From Hyphomicrobiales bacterium (GTDB lineage: Bacteria; Pseudomonadota; Alphaproteobacteria; Rhizobiales; Aestuariivirgaceae): 43,535 nucleotides of DNA. The stretch covers positions 1 through 43,535 of the forward strand of contig JALSGQ010000126.1 of the NCBI GenBank assembly GCA_026982665.1, written 5' to 3'. The notes under the pieces are model-generated. The model was not told the DNA's origin and made no database searches. It worked only from the letters and a program-made list of their open reading frames with translations. Shown one piece after another: positions 1 to 8,617 of this stretch; within the stretch, counting starts at the first letter, position 1, and each line of letters opens with the position of its first letter. The translations under genes and the position numbers were made by a program.

Positions 1-47
1 ACGCTGCCGCGCGCGCCTGCCACACCTGACATGGTGCTCCGGCCTGC

Positions 48-74
48 CTGATCGGTGCGGTTCGACCCGATCAG
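48..74 (-). terminator. Hairpin at the 3' end of the erpA-like gene
   Basis: The arms CTGATCGG (48-55) and CCGATCAG (67-74) are perfect 8-bp complements around an 11-nt loop. On the minus strand the stem begins inside the stop codon of the Fe-S carrier gene. No T-tract follows, so it may act as a weak terminator or as a 3' mRNA stabiliser rather than a classical intrinsic terminator. Confidence 0.4.
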
Positions 75-400
75 ATGGAAAAGCTCACGCCACAGCCGCA
101 GGAGCTGGTGGCGTTGGGATTGTCCACCACGAAGCGCCGTGCCGCCAGCGTGTCCTCGAAGTCGATGGTGCAGCCCAGCAGAAACGGCAGGCTCTCCGGG
201 TCTATGACCACCTTCGCGCCATGCGCCTCGACGACCTCGTCGCCATCCTCCGGCCCCTCGACGATGTCGAACTGATACTGGAAGCCGGAGCACCCTCCCC
301 CCACCACGGCCACGCGCAGGGCTGTCTTGCCCGGTTCATCGGCAAGGATTTCACGAATGCGGTTCGCGGCGGCTTCGCTCAGCGTTATATTCGCGCTCAT
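71..400 (-). CDS. erpA: HesB/IscA/ErpA-type iron-sulfur carrier protein
   Basis: A 109-residue A-type carrier that accepts Fe-S clusters from the Isc/Suf scaffold and delivers them to apo-proteins in the cytoplasm. The three conserved cysteines are in place: C37 in GGGCSG and C101/C103 in the C-terminal SSCGCG. The length is normal for the family. A reading with an upstream start would add 55 residues unlike the family, so the start at MSANITLSEAA is preferred. The gene is divergent from dgt, leaving a 152-bp shared promoter region. Placement next to dgt-argS is the usual alphaproteobacterial arrangement, where this gene is often annotated erpA or iscA-like; the exact paralogue is not certain. 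Confidence 0.9.
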   Translation of the reverse strand: MSANITLSEAAANRIREILADEPGKTALRVAVVGGGCSGFQYQFDIVEGPEDGDEVVEAHGAKVVIDPESLPFLLGCTIDFEDTLAARRFVVDNPNATSSCGCGVSFSI

Positions 401-552
401 CGGTTGCTGATTCCTCAAGTGGTTGCAGGGGCCGGCCCAGACGCCCCCGAACGGTTTGCCATGCATTGCACCATGCACATCATCCTGCCGCGGAATGTCT
501 GCATGCCTCAGCGTGGCGTCAACCCCCTTCCCGCGCATCGGAGGCCCCGGGC

Positions 553-1773
553 ATGAGCCACGCACCCTTCGCCTCGCGCCCGCAGCACAGCCGCGGGCGT
601 CTGCATCCGGAGCCGGATGATTCCTCGCGCTCGCCGTTTCAGCGCGACCGCGACCGCATCATCCATTCCACCGCCTTCCGCCGCCTGATGCACAAGACGC
701 AGGTGTTCATCTCGCTCGACGGAGACCATTTCCGCACGCGCCTGACACATTCGCTGGAGGTGGCGCAGATTGCCCGCTCCATCGCCCGCGCGCTGGGGCT
801 CGATGAAGACCTCGCGGAAGCGCTGGCGCTGGCCCACGACCTTGGCCACACGCCCTTCGGCCACGCCGGCGAGGAGGCGCTGGATGCCTGCATGCGCGAT
901 CTCGGCGGGTTCGAACACAATGCCCAGACATTGCGCATCGTTACCAGCCTGGAGCGCCGCTATGCCGCCTTCGACGGGCTGAACCTGACGTGGGAGACGC
1001 TGGAAGGGCTGGTGAAGCACAACGGCCCCCTGCTGGATGCCGAGGGGCATCCCACGGGCAAGTATCGCGCCCGGGGCATCCCGGTCGTCATCCGCCAATA
1101 CGTGCGCCGGCATGACCTGGAGCTGGCCACATGGCCGTCGGCAGAGGCGCAGGTGGCGGCAGTGGCCGACGACATCGCCTACAATGCCCATGACATCGAC
1201 GATGGCCTGCGCGCCGGGCTGATCGCCCCCATAGACCTTGCCGACCTGCCGCTGGCCGGGCCAATGCTGGAACAGGCGCTGAAGCTGGATCGCGACCTGG
1301 AGCAGCCGCGGCTTATCCATGAAACGGTGCGCCGCATGATCTCGGCCATGATATCCGACGTGGTGGAGCGCACGCAGCGCAAGGTGCGCAAGCTGAAGCC
1401 CGCCAGTGCCGAGGAGGTGCGGGCGCTGGGCGAGCCGCTGGTGTGCTTCTCTGCCCAGATGCAGGAGAACGTGCGGGTGCTGCAGCGCTTCCTGATGCGC
1501 CGGGTATATCGGCACGCGCGGGTAATGGATTCCATGCGTCGCGCCCAGCGCATCCTCACCGACCTGTTCGAGGCCTACATGGAAGACACGGCGCTACTGC
1601 CCGGGGAATGGCGCGCGCGGGTGGCGGCGGCGGAGCAGGATTCCCCGGAGCTGCCGGGAAAAGCGGAGCGCCTGCGGGCGCGGCTCATCTGCGACTTCAT
1701 CGCCGGCATGACGGACCGCTATGCGCAGCAGCAGCACCGCAAGCTGTTTGATCTGGACCCGTTGTTCAGGTAA
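553..1773 (+). CDS. dgt: Deoxyguanosinetriphosphate triphosphohydrolase-like protein
   Basis: A 406-residue HD-superfamily enzyme of the dGTPase-like group, which hydrolyses dNTPs to the deoxynucleoside and triphosphate and so influences dNTP pools. The metal-binding HD motif is visible as H66 (RLTHSLE) and H95-D96 (AHDLGHTPFGH), and a later Asp lies in the VADDIAYN segment. The signature RDRDRIIHSTAFRRLMHKTQ is typical of the bacterial family. The start at 553 is chosen because GGAGG lies 8 nt upstream and the family N-terminus begins here; the open frame runs further upstream without similarity. First gene of the conserved dgt-argS-SPOR-nagZ run, probably co-transcribed. Confidence 0.95.
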   Translation: MSHAPFASRPQHSRGRLHPEPDDSSRSPFQRDRDRIIHSTAFRRLMHKTQVFISLDGDHFRTRLTHSLEVAQIARSIARALGLDEDLAEALALAHDLGHTPFGHAGEEALDACMRDLGGFEHNAQTLRIVTSLERRYAAFDGLNLTWETLEGLVKHNGPLLDAEGHPTGKYRARGIPVVIRQYVRRHDLELATWPSAEAQVAAVADDIAYNAHDIDDGLRAGLIAPIDLADLPLAGPMLEQALKLDRDLEQPRLIHETVRRMISAMISDVVERTQRKVRKLKPASAEEVRALGEPLVCFSAQMQENVRVLQRFLMRRVYRHARVMDSMRRAQRILTDLFEAYMEDTALLPGEWRARVAAAEQDSPELPGKAERLRARLICDFIAGMTDRYAQQQHRKLFDLDPLFR

Positions 1774-1843
1774 GCGCACATCTTGACGTGGATGCTCTCC
1801 CCTGTGTGGATGAATGCATCGCAATGCATGACGAGGAAGGCCG

Positions 1844-3616
1844 ATGAACCTGTTTCATGAAATCGCCGGCAAGGTGGAAGATGCCCTGCAGGCGCTGGCG
1901 GCGGAAGGCATCCTGCCGGCCGATGTCGACACCGGCAACGTGAAGGTGGAGCCGCCGCGGGATCCCGAACATGGCGAGGTGAGCACCAATGCGGCGATGG
2001 TGCTGGCGAAGCAGGCGAAGATGCCGCCGCGGGAGCTGGCCGAACATGTTGCCGGCAGGCTGCGCGCCGATGCCGACCTGGCGGAAGTGGCGGTGGCAGG
2101 GCCGGGCTTCATCAACATGCGGCTGTCGCAGGTCTTCTGGAGCCGCCTGCTGGATGCCGTCCTGAGGCTGGGCGATTCCTATGGCCGCTCCGGCATTGGC
2201 GGCGGCATGAAGGTGAACGTGGAATACGTCTCCGCCAACCCCACCGGCCCGCTGCACGTGGGGCATACGCGCGGCGCGGTGTTTGGCGATGCGCTGGCCA
2301 ACCTGCTGGAGGCCACCGGGCACGAGGTGGTGCGTGAATATTACATCAACGACGCCGGCGCCCAGGTGGAGGTGCTGGCGCGCTCGGTGTTCCTGCGCTA
2401 CCGCGAGGCGCTGGGCGAGGACATCGGCGAGATTCCCGCAGGCCTCTACCCCGGCGAATACCTGAAGCCGGTGGGCGAGGCGCTGGCGGCGGAGCATGGC
2501 GATGCACTGCTGAAAATGGATGAGGCCGAATGGCTGCCGGTGGTGAAGGATTTCGCCATCGGGCGCATGATGGCGCTCATCCGCGATGACCTCGCGGCAC
2601 TGGGCATTGCGCACGAGGTGTTCTTCTCCGAGCGCACCTTGCACGAATCGGGTGCCATCGAGGACACCATTCGCGAGCTGGAGCAGCAGGGGCTGATCTA
2701 CACCGGCCAGCTGCCACCGCCGAAGGGCAAGCCGCCGGAGGACTGGGAGCCGCGCGAGCAGCTGCTGTTCAGGTCCACCGATTTCGGCGACGACATCGAC
2801 CGCCCGCTGAAGAAGTCGGATGGCAGCTATACCTATTTCGCCGCCGATGTCGCCTACATCCGCGAGAAGCTGAAGCGCGGCTTTGCCGAACTCGTCTATG
2901 TGCTGGGGGCTGATCACGGCGGCTACGTGAAGCGCCTGCAGGCGGCCAATGCGGCGCTGTCCGGCGGCAAGGCGCGGCTGATTGCGCGGCTGTGCCAGCT
3001 GGTGAAGCTGTTTCGCGGCGGCGAGCCGGTGAAGATGTCCAAGCGCGCCGGCGACTTCATCACCATGCGCGAGGTGGTGGACGAGGTGGGGCCGGACGTT
3101 ACCCGCTTCATGATGCTGACGCGCAACAACGACGCGCCGCTGGACTTCGACTTCGAGAAAGTCAAGGAGCAGTCGCGCGACAACCCGGTATTCTACGTGC
3201 AATATGCCCATGCGCGCATTGCCTCGGTATTCCGCAACGCCGCCGCCGAGCTGGCGTCGGAAATGGGTGGAGAAGGCATCGAAAGCCTCTTGCGGGCGGA
3301 CAGCGACTCGATAAGATGGGAACTGCTGGATGATCCGGCGGAACGCATGCTGATGCGGCACGTGGGGGACTATCCCAGGGTGCTGGAGATGGCGGCGCGG
3401 GCGCACGAGCCGCATCGCGTGGCCTTCTACCTGATGGAACTGGCGGGCAGTTTTCATGCGCTGTGGAACAAGGGCAAGGAAAATCCACAATTGCGCTTCA
3501 TATTGCCTGACGACCCCGGCCTCACCCGGGCGCGGCTGGCGCTGCTGGCGGCAGCGCGTCAGTGCCTGCGCAACGGCCTGCACCTGCTTGGCGTGAGGCC
3601 GGTGGAAGAAATGTGA
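1844..3616 (+). CDS. argS: Arginyl-tRNA synthetase
   Basis: A 590-residue class I aminoacyl-tRNA synthetase that charges tRNA-Arg with arginine. The HIGH-type motif is HVGH at residues 138-141 and the KMSK motif is at 397-400. The N-terminal additive domain (about 1-110) and the C-terminal DALR anticodon-binding domain are both present, and the length fits the family. The start has a GAGGAAGG ribosome site. The 70-nt gap after dgt contains ATGCAT-CGCA-ATGCAT (1814-1829), a 6-bp hairpin ending shortly before the ribosome site. It is very probably in one operon with dgt and the downstream SPOR gene. Confidence 0.97.
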   Translation: MNLFHEIAGKVEDALQALAAEGILPADVDTGNVKVEPPRDPEHGEVSTNAAMVLAKQAKMPPRELAEHVAGRLRADADLAEVAVAGPGFINMRLSQVFWSRLLDAVLRLGDSYGRSGIGGGMKVNVEYVSANPTGPLHVGHTRGAVFGDALANLLEATGHEVVREYYINDAGAQVEVLARSVFLRYREALGEDIGEIPAGLYPGEYLKPVGEALAAEHGDALLKMDEAEWLPVVKDFAIGRMMALIRDDLAALGIAHEVFFSERTLHESGAIEDTIRELEQQGLIYTGQLPPPKGKPPEDWEPREQLLFRSTDFGDDIDRPLKKSDGSYTYFAADVAYIREKLKRGFAELVYVLGADHGGYVKRLQAANAALSGGKARLIARLCQLVKLFRGGEPVKMSKRAGDFITMREVVDEVGPDVTRFMMLTRNNDAPLDFDFEKVKEQSRDNPVFYVQYAHARIASVFRNAAAELASEMGGEGIESLLRADSDSIRWELLDDPAERMLMRHVGDYPRVLEMAARAHEPHRVAFYLMELAGSFHALWNKGKENPQLRFILPDDPGLTRARLALLAAARQCLRNGLHLLGVRPVEEM

Positions 3617-3712
3617 GCAGGCCTGCCGGATCAACATCGGCATGGGGGCAAACATGGCGCATGCGGCCCAGGGCCGTGATGGCGCATCTCAACGGGGCGA
3701 AACGGCGGTATC

Positions 3713-6700
3713 ATGGCGGAAGATCAGGACAGCAGGAACAGCGCACAGGGGGCGCACGGCGCGGCAGACAAGAAGCCGGCAAAGCATGGCGCAACAGCGG
3801 CACCGGACCCGCGTGCGCGGCTGGCCGGCAAGGTTCCGCCGCCGCCACCGCCATTGCGGCAAGGTGCAGCACCGGGTGGGAGCAACGCACAGCCGGCAAG
3901 ACCTGCGCCGCGCAAGCCCGCGGCTGCCGCCCCAAAGGTGCCGCCACCACCCCCGCCTCCGCCTTCGATGCACAAACCTTCTGCAGCCGGCACGCCTGCG
4001 GGTGCGGCACCGCGCCCGCCATTGCCGCGCGTGCAGCCGGCACGGCCTGCGCCACGCATGCCGCAGCCTCCCGCGCGGCCTGCTGCAAAGCCCGCTGCAC
4101 CCGGGCATGCACCGGGCCACGCAGCACCATCAGGCAATGCCGCGGCCAGCCCGCCGGCTGGCGCGGCGACGAAGCAGCCTGACGCCAATGACTTCGCCGC
4201 CCGCCTGCGGGCGCAACGCGAAGCGGCCGAACGCCTGATCAGCAAGCGTGCGACAACAGCGCCCACGCCTGCACGTGCACCTGCATCAGGGCCATCGGCA
4301 ACCGCCAGGCCTGAGCCAATGGCAGCTGCGGAGCCTGCCAGCCCTCAAGCTCCAGCCGCAACGGTGAAGCCAGAGGGCACGCCTGCGGCGGCACGGCCAG
4401 TGCCGGGTGCAGCGCAGGAAAGCAGGGTCGCCACGCCAGCTACACCTGCCCCATCACCACAGCAGGCGGCAAAACCCGCCACGCCGGCCGCTCCGGCAGT
4501 GGCTTCTACACCACCGGCTCCTGCTGCTCCGGCTGCTCCGGCAGCGCCTGCAAAGGCTGCACCTGGCACCGAGGGCCAAACAGATACGCAGAAGGTATCT
4601 GCCGCCACGACCGCAGCCGCAGTCGCAGCCGCCCACGCCACAGCGGCACAGGCAAGGCCGGCGGCAGCCACTCCTGCACAAGGCGGAGCACAAGCCGCCA
4701 GCAAGGCCCCTGCCACGCAGGCGGATGCGCAGCCCGCGGAGGCTGCACAACAGCATGACGCGGCACACCACCCGGCCCCTGCGGCGGCTGCTCCGGCCTC
4801 TTCATCGCCTACGCAGGCAGATGACCTGTTGGGCCGGCCGCCAGTGGAAGAGGCAACGGCCATCCCGACTGCCCCTCCGGCTTCGCCAGCCGCCAGCCCG
4901 GCCGGTGTGCAGCCACAACATGCCGCAGGGGAGGTGCCACCACATCATGCTGCGCAGCCAGCCCCCGAGGCGGTTGCGCCGCAGGCCGCACCGGTGAATG
5001 ATCCATATGCCGATGTCTATGCCGACCTGCAGCAACATCATGAACCGCGCAGGACATCCATCTGGCTGCTGGTGGCGCTGTTCCTGCTCATTGCCGTGCT
5101 GGCGGCGGCTGCCGTCTTCCTGCTCTTCCGTACCGGGCTGCTCGGTGGCGGGCAGACGGGTGGCAACGTACCGGTGATCGAGGCTCCCGCCACGCCGGAG
5201 AAGGCAAGGCCGCAGGAGACGCAGGATGCACCAGCTGCCGTGCAGCAGCGCCGCCGCAAGCTCATCTATGACCGCATAACCGACGAGGATGCCGCACCCG
5301 GCAACGCACCGGCACAGCCTCCGGCCAATGCGCCACGCCCACCGGCTGCCACGCCCACCCCGGCACCGCCGCCGCTGCCGCCGCCTCCATCGCTGGGCGA
5401 TGATCAGGGCAAGATGGCACCGTCTGCCCCCAATCATCGCGCCACGCCAGGCGACACAGGAGCACAACGCACTGCCCGTGCCTCTGCGGGTGCTCCCGCG
5501 GATGGCGGGGCAGCGGCCCTGCAGGCTGGCGGTGAAGAGCTGCGCACCGCCGTCAACCGCTTCATGCGCTCTGCCTCCGGCAGCGCCGCAACGGCAAATG
5601 CTGGCAAGCCTGTCAGCGTTTCCCCTGCCGGCGCTGCTGCTGACAAGGCAGGAAGCAGTGCTCCCACGGCCATGACCGCCAACAGCAACGCGCGCCGTGC
5701 GCTGCAGGTGGCCACCAGCGAGCTGAGCGCCACCACCCGTGCCTTTGCCAACCGCATCGCTTCCGCCGAAGCCGCAAATGCAGGCGCTGGCACGAACAGG
5801 GAAGGGAACGGAACCACGGGCATTGCCACCGCGCCCGCCACGGCATCCACGTCGCGGATAACGCAGAAAGCGCAGCAGCCACGGGATGGCCAAACCGTCC
5901 CCAATACCGTCAAGAGGGAAACGCAGCAGCGCAAGGCAGTGAAACGGGCTGTGGTTCCCCTGCCTCCGCGCAAACCGCGGCCAGCCGCTGCACGCAAGGT
6001 CGCGCGCGCAGCAGCGCCTGCCACGCCCGCCAGGGCGCGTAACACGCCGCCTGCGGCTCGCCCGGCGAATGGTGGCCCCATCCCGCTGCCCGGCGCGGTG
6101 CCGAATGTTGCCGCTGCGGCTCCGGCTCCTGCCGTTACTGCCACGGTGCCTGCTGCCACGCCAATGCCACCGGCACGCGCAGCCGCACCTGCCGATGCAC
6201 GCGCTGCCGGACCAACGCCAATTGTTCCCACCCCCACGCCACGCAAGCGCACGAACTTCAACAGTGCCCGGCTGGCCAATGCGGCAACGGCCGCACAGGG
6301 CGCGCCAACGCCTGTTGCACCGGTGGCTGAGCCTGCACGCGCTGCTCTTCCTCGCACAGCAGCATCAACAGCACCACAACCGGCAGCGCGTAGCGGCAAT
6401 CCCGTCCGTGTTGCCGCACTGCCGCAGCAGCGCCGGGTGGCTGCACCACCGCGCAACCCCGCGCCTGCAAGGAGCAATGCCGCCACCCGTGGTGGCTACG
6501 TGGTGCAGCTCGCCGCCTTTCGCTCCCAGCAGGATGCGCAGCGTGCGTGGCAGCGCATTCGCGCCCGGCATGGCAACCTGCTGAACGGCCTGCAACCCGT
6601 CATCACCCGCAAGGATCTCGGCACTGCCGGCACCTTCTATCGCCTCAGCGTCGCCCCCCTGCCCTCGCGGCAGGCGGCCAGTCGCCTGTGCCAGCGGCTG

Positions 6701-6742
6701 ATTGCCCGCGGCGAGCCTGACTGCCTCATTCGCCGGCGCTGA
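3713..6742 (+). CDS. Very long Pro/Ala-rich SPOR-domain membrane protein
   Basis: A 1009-residue bitopic inner-membrane protein. Residues 1 to about 446 are a disordered Ala/Pro/Gln-rich cytoplasmic region with two KVPPPPPP runs (around 40-47 and 75-84). One hydrophobic helix follows at about 449-472, preceded by Arg residues, which predicts an N-in, C-out topology. A second long low-complexity periplasmic linker leads to a C-terminal SPOR domain at about 929-1009, beginning YVVQLAAFRSQQDA. SPOR domains bind denuded glycan strands at division sites. The gene occupies the conserved slot between argS and nagZ, where alphaproteobacteria carry a SPOR protein. From general knowledge those are usually much shorter, so this copy looks greatly expanded. 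Both linkers have biased composition but keep a single open frame. Confidence 0.88.
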   Translation: MAEDQDSRNSAQGAHGAADKKPAKHGATAAPDPRARLAGKVPPPPPPLRQGAAPGGSNAQPARPAPRKPAAAAPKVPPPPPPPPSMHKPSAAGTPAGAAPRPPLPRVQPARPAPRMPQPPARPAAKPAAPGHAPGHAAPSGNAAASPPAGAATKQPDANDFAARLRAQREAAERLISKRATTAPTPARAPASGPSATARPEPMAAAEPASPQAPAATVKPEGTPAAARPVPGAAQESRVATPATPAPSPQQAAKPATPAAPAVASTPPAPAAPAAPAAPAKAAPGTEGQTDTQKVSAATTAAAVAAAHATAAQARPAAATPAQGGAQAASKAPATQADAQPAEAAQQHDAAHHPAPAAAAPASSSPTQADDLLGRPPVEEATAIPTAPPASPAASPAGVQPQHAAGEVPPHHAAQPAPEAVAPQAAPVNDPYADVYADLQQHHEPRRTSIWLLVALFLLIAVLAAAAVFLLFRTGLLGGGQTGGNVPVIEAPATPEKARPQETQDAPAAVQQRRRKLIYDRITDEDAAPGNAPAQPPANAPRPPAATPTPAPPPLPPPPSLGDDQGKMAPSAPNHRATPGDTGAQRTARASAGAPADGGAAALQAGGEELRTAVNRFMRSASGSAATANAGKPVSVSPAGAAADKAGSSAPTAMTANSNARRALQVATSELSATTRAFANRIASAEAANAGAGTNREGNGTTGIATAPATASTSRITQKAQQPRDGQTVPNTVKRETQQRKAVKRAVVPLPPRKPRPAAARKVARAAAPATPARARNTPPAARPANGGPIPLPGAVPNVAAAAPAPAVTATVPAATPMPPARAAAPADARAAGPTPIVPTPTPRKRTNFNSARLANAATAAQGAPTPVAPVAEPARAALPRTAASTAPQPAARSGNPVRVAALPQQRRVAAPPRNPAPARSNAATRGGYVVQLAAFRSQQDAQRAWQRIRARHGNLLNGLQPVITRKDLGTAGTFYRLSVAPLPSRQAASRLCQRLIARGEPDCLIRRR

Positions 6743-6743
6743 T

Positions 6744-6779
6744 GCTGATGGCGGCTGCAACATGACGATTGCCATCAGC
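6744..6779 (+). terminator. Hairpin just after the SPOR gene
   Basis: GCTGATGGC (6744-6752) and GCCATCAGC (6771-6779) are perfect 9-bp complements with an 18-nt loop, starting 2 nt after the stop codon. A second small hairpin, GCCTC-ACAG-GAGGC (6830-6843), is followed by TTTCGTC. Neither has a proper U-tract. They may attenuate or process the transcript between the SPOR gene and nagZ. Confidence 0.35.
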
Positions 6780-6903
6780 GATGGCGGGATGCCCACCTCC
6801 ATGCGCCCGGGCAGCGCCAACCATCTTTCGCCTCACAGGAGGCTTTCGTCATACTCGGCAAAATCAGTATCTTGCACCAATAACTTCACATACCGGGGGA
6901 AAC

Positions 6904-7923
6904 ATGAAAGCATTCATCTGCAGCTGTGCCGGCACGCAATTGTCGGAAGCGGAGCGCACCTTCTTTCGTGAGGCGCGCCCCTTCGGCTTCATCCTGTTCG
7001 CCCGCAATATCGACAATCCGCAGCAGGTGCGCGACCTCGTCGAAGACTTCCGTACCTGCGTGGATCGACCCGACGCACCGGTGTTCATCGACCAGGAAGG
7101 CGGCCGCGTGCAGCGCCTGCGCCCGCCGCATTGGCGCGCCTATCCTCCGGCGGCGCGTTACGGCACCTTGTTCGACCATGATCCGCTGGCAGCACTGCGC
7201 GCCTGCCGCAACGTGCATCGTTTGCTGGCCCGCGAGCTGAAGCAGCTGGGCATCAATGCCGACTGCCTGCCGGTGCTGGACGTGCCGGTGCCGGGCAGCC
7301 ACGAGATCATCGGAGATCGCGCCTTTCATGATTCGCCACAGACAGCGGCGCTGCTGGCATCCACCGCCATCGCCGGCCTGCGGGCCGAGGGCGTGGCCCC
7401 GGTCATCAAGCACATTCCCGGCCACGGCCGCGCCGGGGCCGACAGCCACGAGGAACTGCCAGTGGTCGATGCCTCGCTGAATGAACTGCGCGCGCATGAT
7501 TTCCTGCCCTTCGCCGCGCTGGCCGATGCGCCAATGGCAATGACCGCGCATGTCATCTACAGCGCCATCGATGCACGCCGGCCAGCCACGACATCAGCCA
7601 TCGTCATCCAGGACATCATCCGTGGCGAACTGGGCTTTGACGGGCTGCTGATGAGCGACGACCTGAACATGCAGGCATTGAGCGGCCCGCTGGGCCGGCG
7701 CGCCGAGATGGCGCTTGCGGCTGGCTGCGATGTTGTCCTGCATTGCTCCGGCAGGCTGGAGGAAATGCGCGAGGTTGCCGCCGCCTGTCCGGAGCTGGGC
7801 GGCGATGCCCTGCCCCGCGCCAATGAGGCCATGCGCGCGGCCAATGCGCAGCCGCAGCCCTTCCCGGACATGAAGCAGGCGGAGGAATGGCTGGCGCGCC
7901 TGCTGGTGGATGCCTCCTCCTGA
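6904..7923 (+). CDS. nagZ: Beta-N-acetylhexosaminidase (NagZ), glycoside hydrolase family 3
   Basis: A 339-residue cytoplasmic enzyme that removes GlcNAc from GlcNAc-anhydroMur-peptides during peptidoglycan recycling. Diagnostic features are DQEGGRVQR (63-71), KHIPGHG (169-175) followed by D180-S-H182 of the catalytic His/Asp loop, and nucleophile D252 in LLMSDDLNMQ. No signal peptide is seen, as expected. The start follows a GGGGGA ribosome site 4 nt upstream; an upstream in-frame start would add 45 residues without similarity. The stop codon lies in a small GATGCC-TCTCT-GGCATC hairpin (7922-7938). In other alphaproteobacteria scpA-scpB-tat genes usually follow; here they do not. Confidence 0.96.
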   Translation: MKAFICSCAGTQLSEAERTFFREARPFGFILFARNIDNPQQVRDLVEDFRTCVDRPDAPVFIDQEGGRVQRLRPPHWRAYPPAARYGTLFDHDPLAALRACRNVHRLLARELKQLGINADCLPVLDVPVPGSHEIIGDRAFHDSPQTAALLASTAIAGLRAEGVAPVIKHIPGHGRAGADSHEELPVVDASLNELRAHDFLPFAALADAPMAMTAHVIYSAIDARRPATTSAIVIQDIIRGELGFDGLLMSDDLNMQALSGPLGRRAEMALAAGCDVVLHCSGRLEEMREVAAACPELGGDALPRANEAMRAANAQPQPFPDMKQAEEWLARLLVDASS

Positions 7924-8109
7924 TGCCTCTCTGGCATCCCGGCAGGTCCATGCTGCATGCCCCCGGCGAGTGGCCGGAAGAGATGCCTTCCTGCCAGCAG
8001 CCAGCCGACTTGAGCCACCGCCTCCGGCAGCAACGCGCGCATTGCCACAGAAAGTGGCCCGCGCCTGCATGACGCTGGCGCGGGCCGGCCTGTGCTGGCG
8101 TACCGGGGG

Positions 8110-8179
8110 CATATGCACCAGACAGGCATTCACATGTGAGCACATTCTGCGCGCAGATGCGAGTCATCATGTGCATATG
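8110..8179. repeat. Nested inverted repeats (possible operator or cruciform)
   Basis: CATATGCAC (8110-8118) is the exact reverse complement of GTGCATATG (8171-8179). Between them lie two perfect 10-bp palindromes, TCACATGTGA (8130-8139) and CTGCGCGCAG (8147-8156). The arrangement looks like an operator cluster or a multi-branched RNA or DNA structure. No binding protein can be named from the sequence. Confidence 0.4.
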
Positions 8180-8340
8180 GTCAACAGAAATCCATGCCGG
8201 CGTTGAAAAATCGATCCCGCATGCTCCCTTGCCACCCGCAGGCATACACCACCTGCCCGTTGCCACCCGGCACGCTTCCCGGGCCGGAAACCACGGCAGG
8301 CATATTCGATGCAGGCAATTTACCATTTGTTGGCATCTCC

Positions 8341-8355
8341 TTAGCCCGCCGTTAA
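8341..8355. promoter_or_regulatory. Near-consensus CtrA-type site
   Basis: TTAG-CCCGCCG-TTAA matches the CtrA full site TTAA-N7-TTAA except for one base in the first half. It lies 262 bp before the O-antigen ligase-like gene and just upstream of the hairpin run, so it could control either. One mismatch in a short motif makes it uncertain. Confidence 0.3.
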
Positions 8356-8360
8356 GCCTG

Positions 8361-8536
8361 AACGGATAGCTTCATCCGCGTTGGAAGTGAGTTGCGTAAC
8401 CTCTCGCAGCAAGCCGGGCCGCCGGGGGCATGTTCCAATACGGCCCGGCTCCGGGAGGCCCGTGTAAACCAGAAAGAACGCCGATGGGGCATGACCTTCA
8501 TCCAGGGTTTCCCTCATCGGCGTTCTGGATGGTTTT
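8361..8536 (+). ncRNA. Candidate structured RNA or long structured leader
   Basis: Three hairpins follow one another. The first is AACGGAT/ATCCG-c-GTT (8361-8382). The second has perfect 10-bp arms AGCCGGGCCG (8412-8421) and CGGCCCGGCT (8441-8450) with a 19-nt loop. The third has perfect 12-bp arms AGAACGCCGATG (8475-8486) and CATCGGCGTTCT (8515-8526), extendable by GGG/CCC across a bulged T, with TTTTT at 8532-8536. The last element resembles an intrinsic terminator with a 5-nt spacer. The whole could be a small RNA of roughly 170 nt or an attenuating leader for the downstream gene. No known RNA family was recognised. Confidence 0.4.
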
Positions 8537-8617
8537 TCCGGCACCCTTCCCATGTGCAGAAGCCCGGCAAGCGCGGCAGACTGCACGGGAGCAGCGCATC
8601 GAACACGGGCGGATGAC

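Larger units (their letters stand above)
7924..8617. other. 694-bp intergenic region with several inverted repeats
   Basis: No convincing protein gene is present; the short open frames here have no recognisable motif or good ribosome site. The left part (8110-8179) holds nested palindromes. The right part holds a near-CtrA motif (8341-8355) and a run of three hairpins (8361-8536). The DNA is slightly less GC-rich around 8150-8360 than the flanking genes, as expected for regulatory sequence. Confidence 0.7.

Noticed and set aside
59-68. GGTTCGACCC, resembling a tRNA T-loop
   Set aside because: The flanking bases do not form the T stem, and no acceptor, anticodon arm or CCA end is found. It is part of the loop and arm of the hairpin at 48-74.
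1766-3655. Long open frame antisense to argS
   Set aside because: Same GC-driven artefact; no recognisable domain, and argS is certain on the other strand.
3713-6742. Possible frameshifted or fused gene because of extreme length and composition
   Set aside because: One frame stays open throughout, with a single membrane helix and a C-terminal SPOR domain in the same frame; the layout is coherent for one protein.
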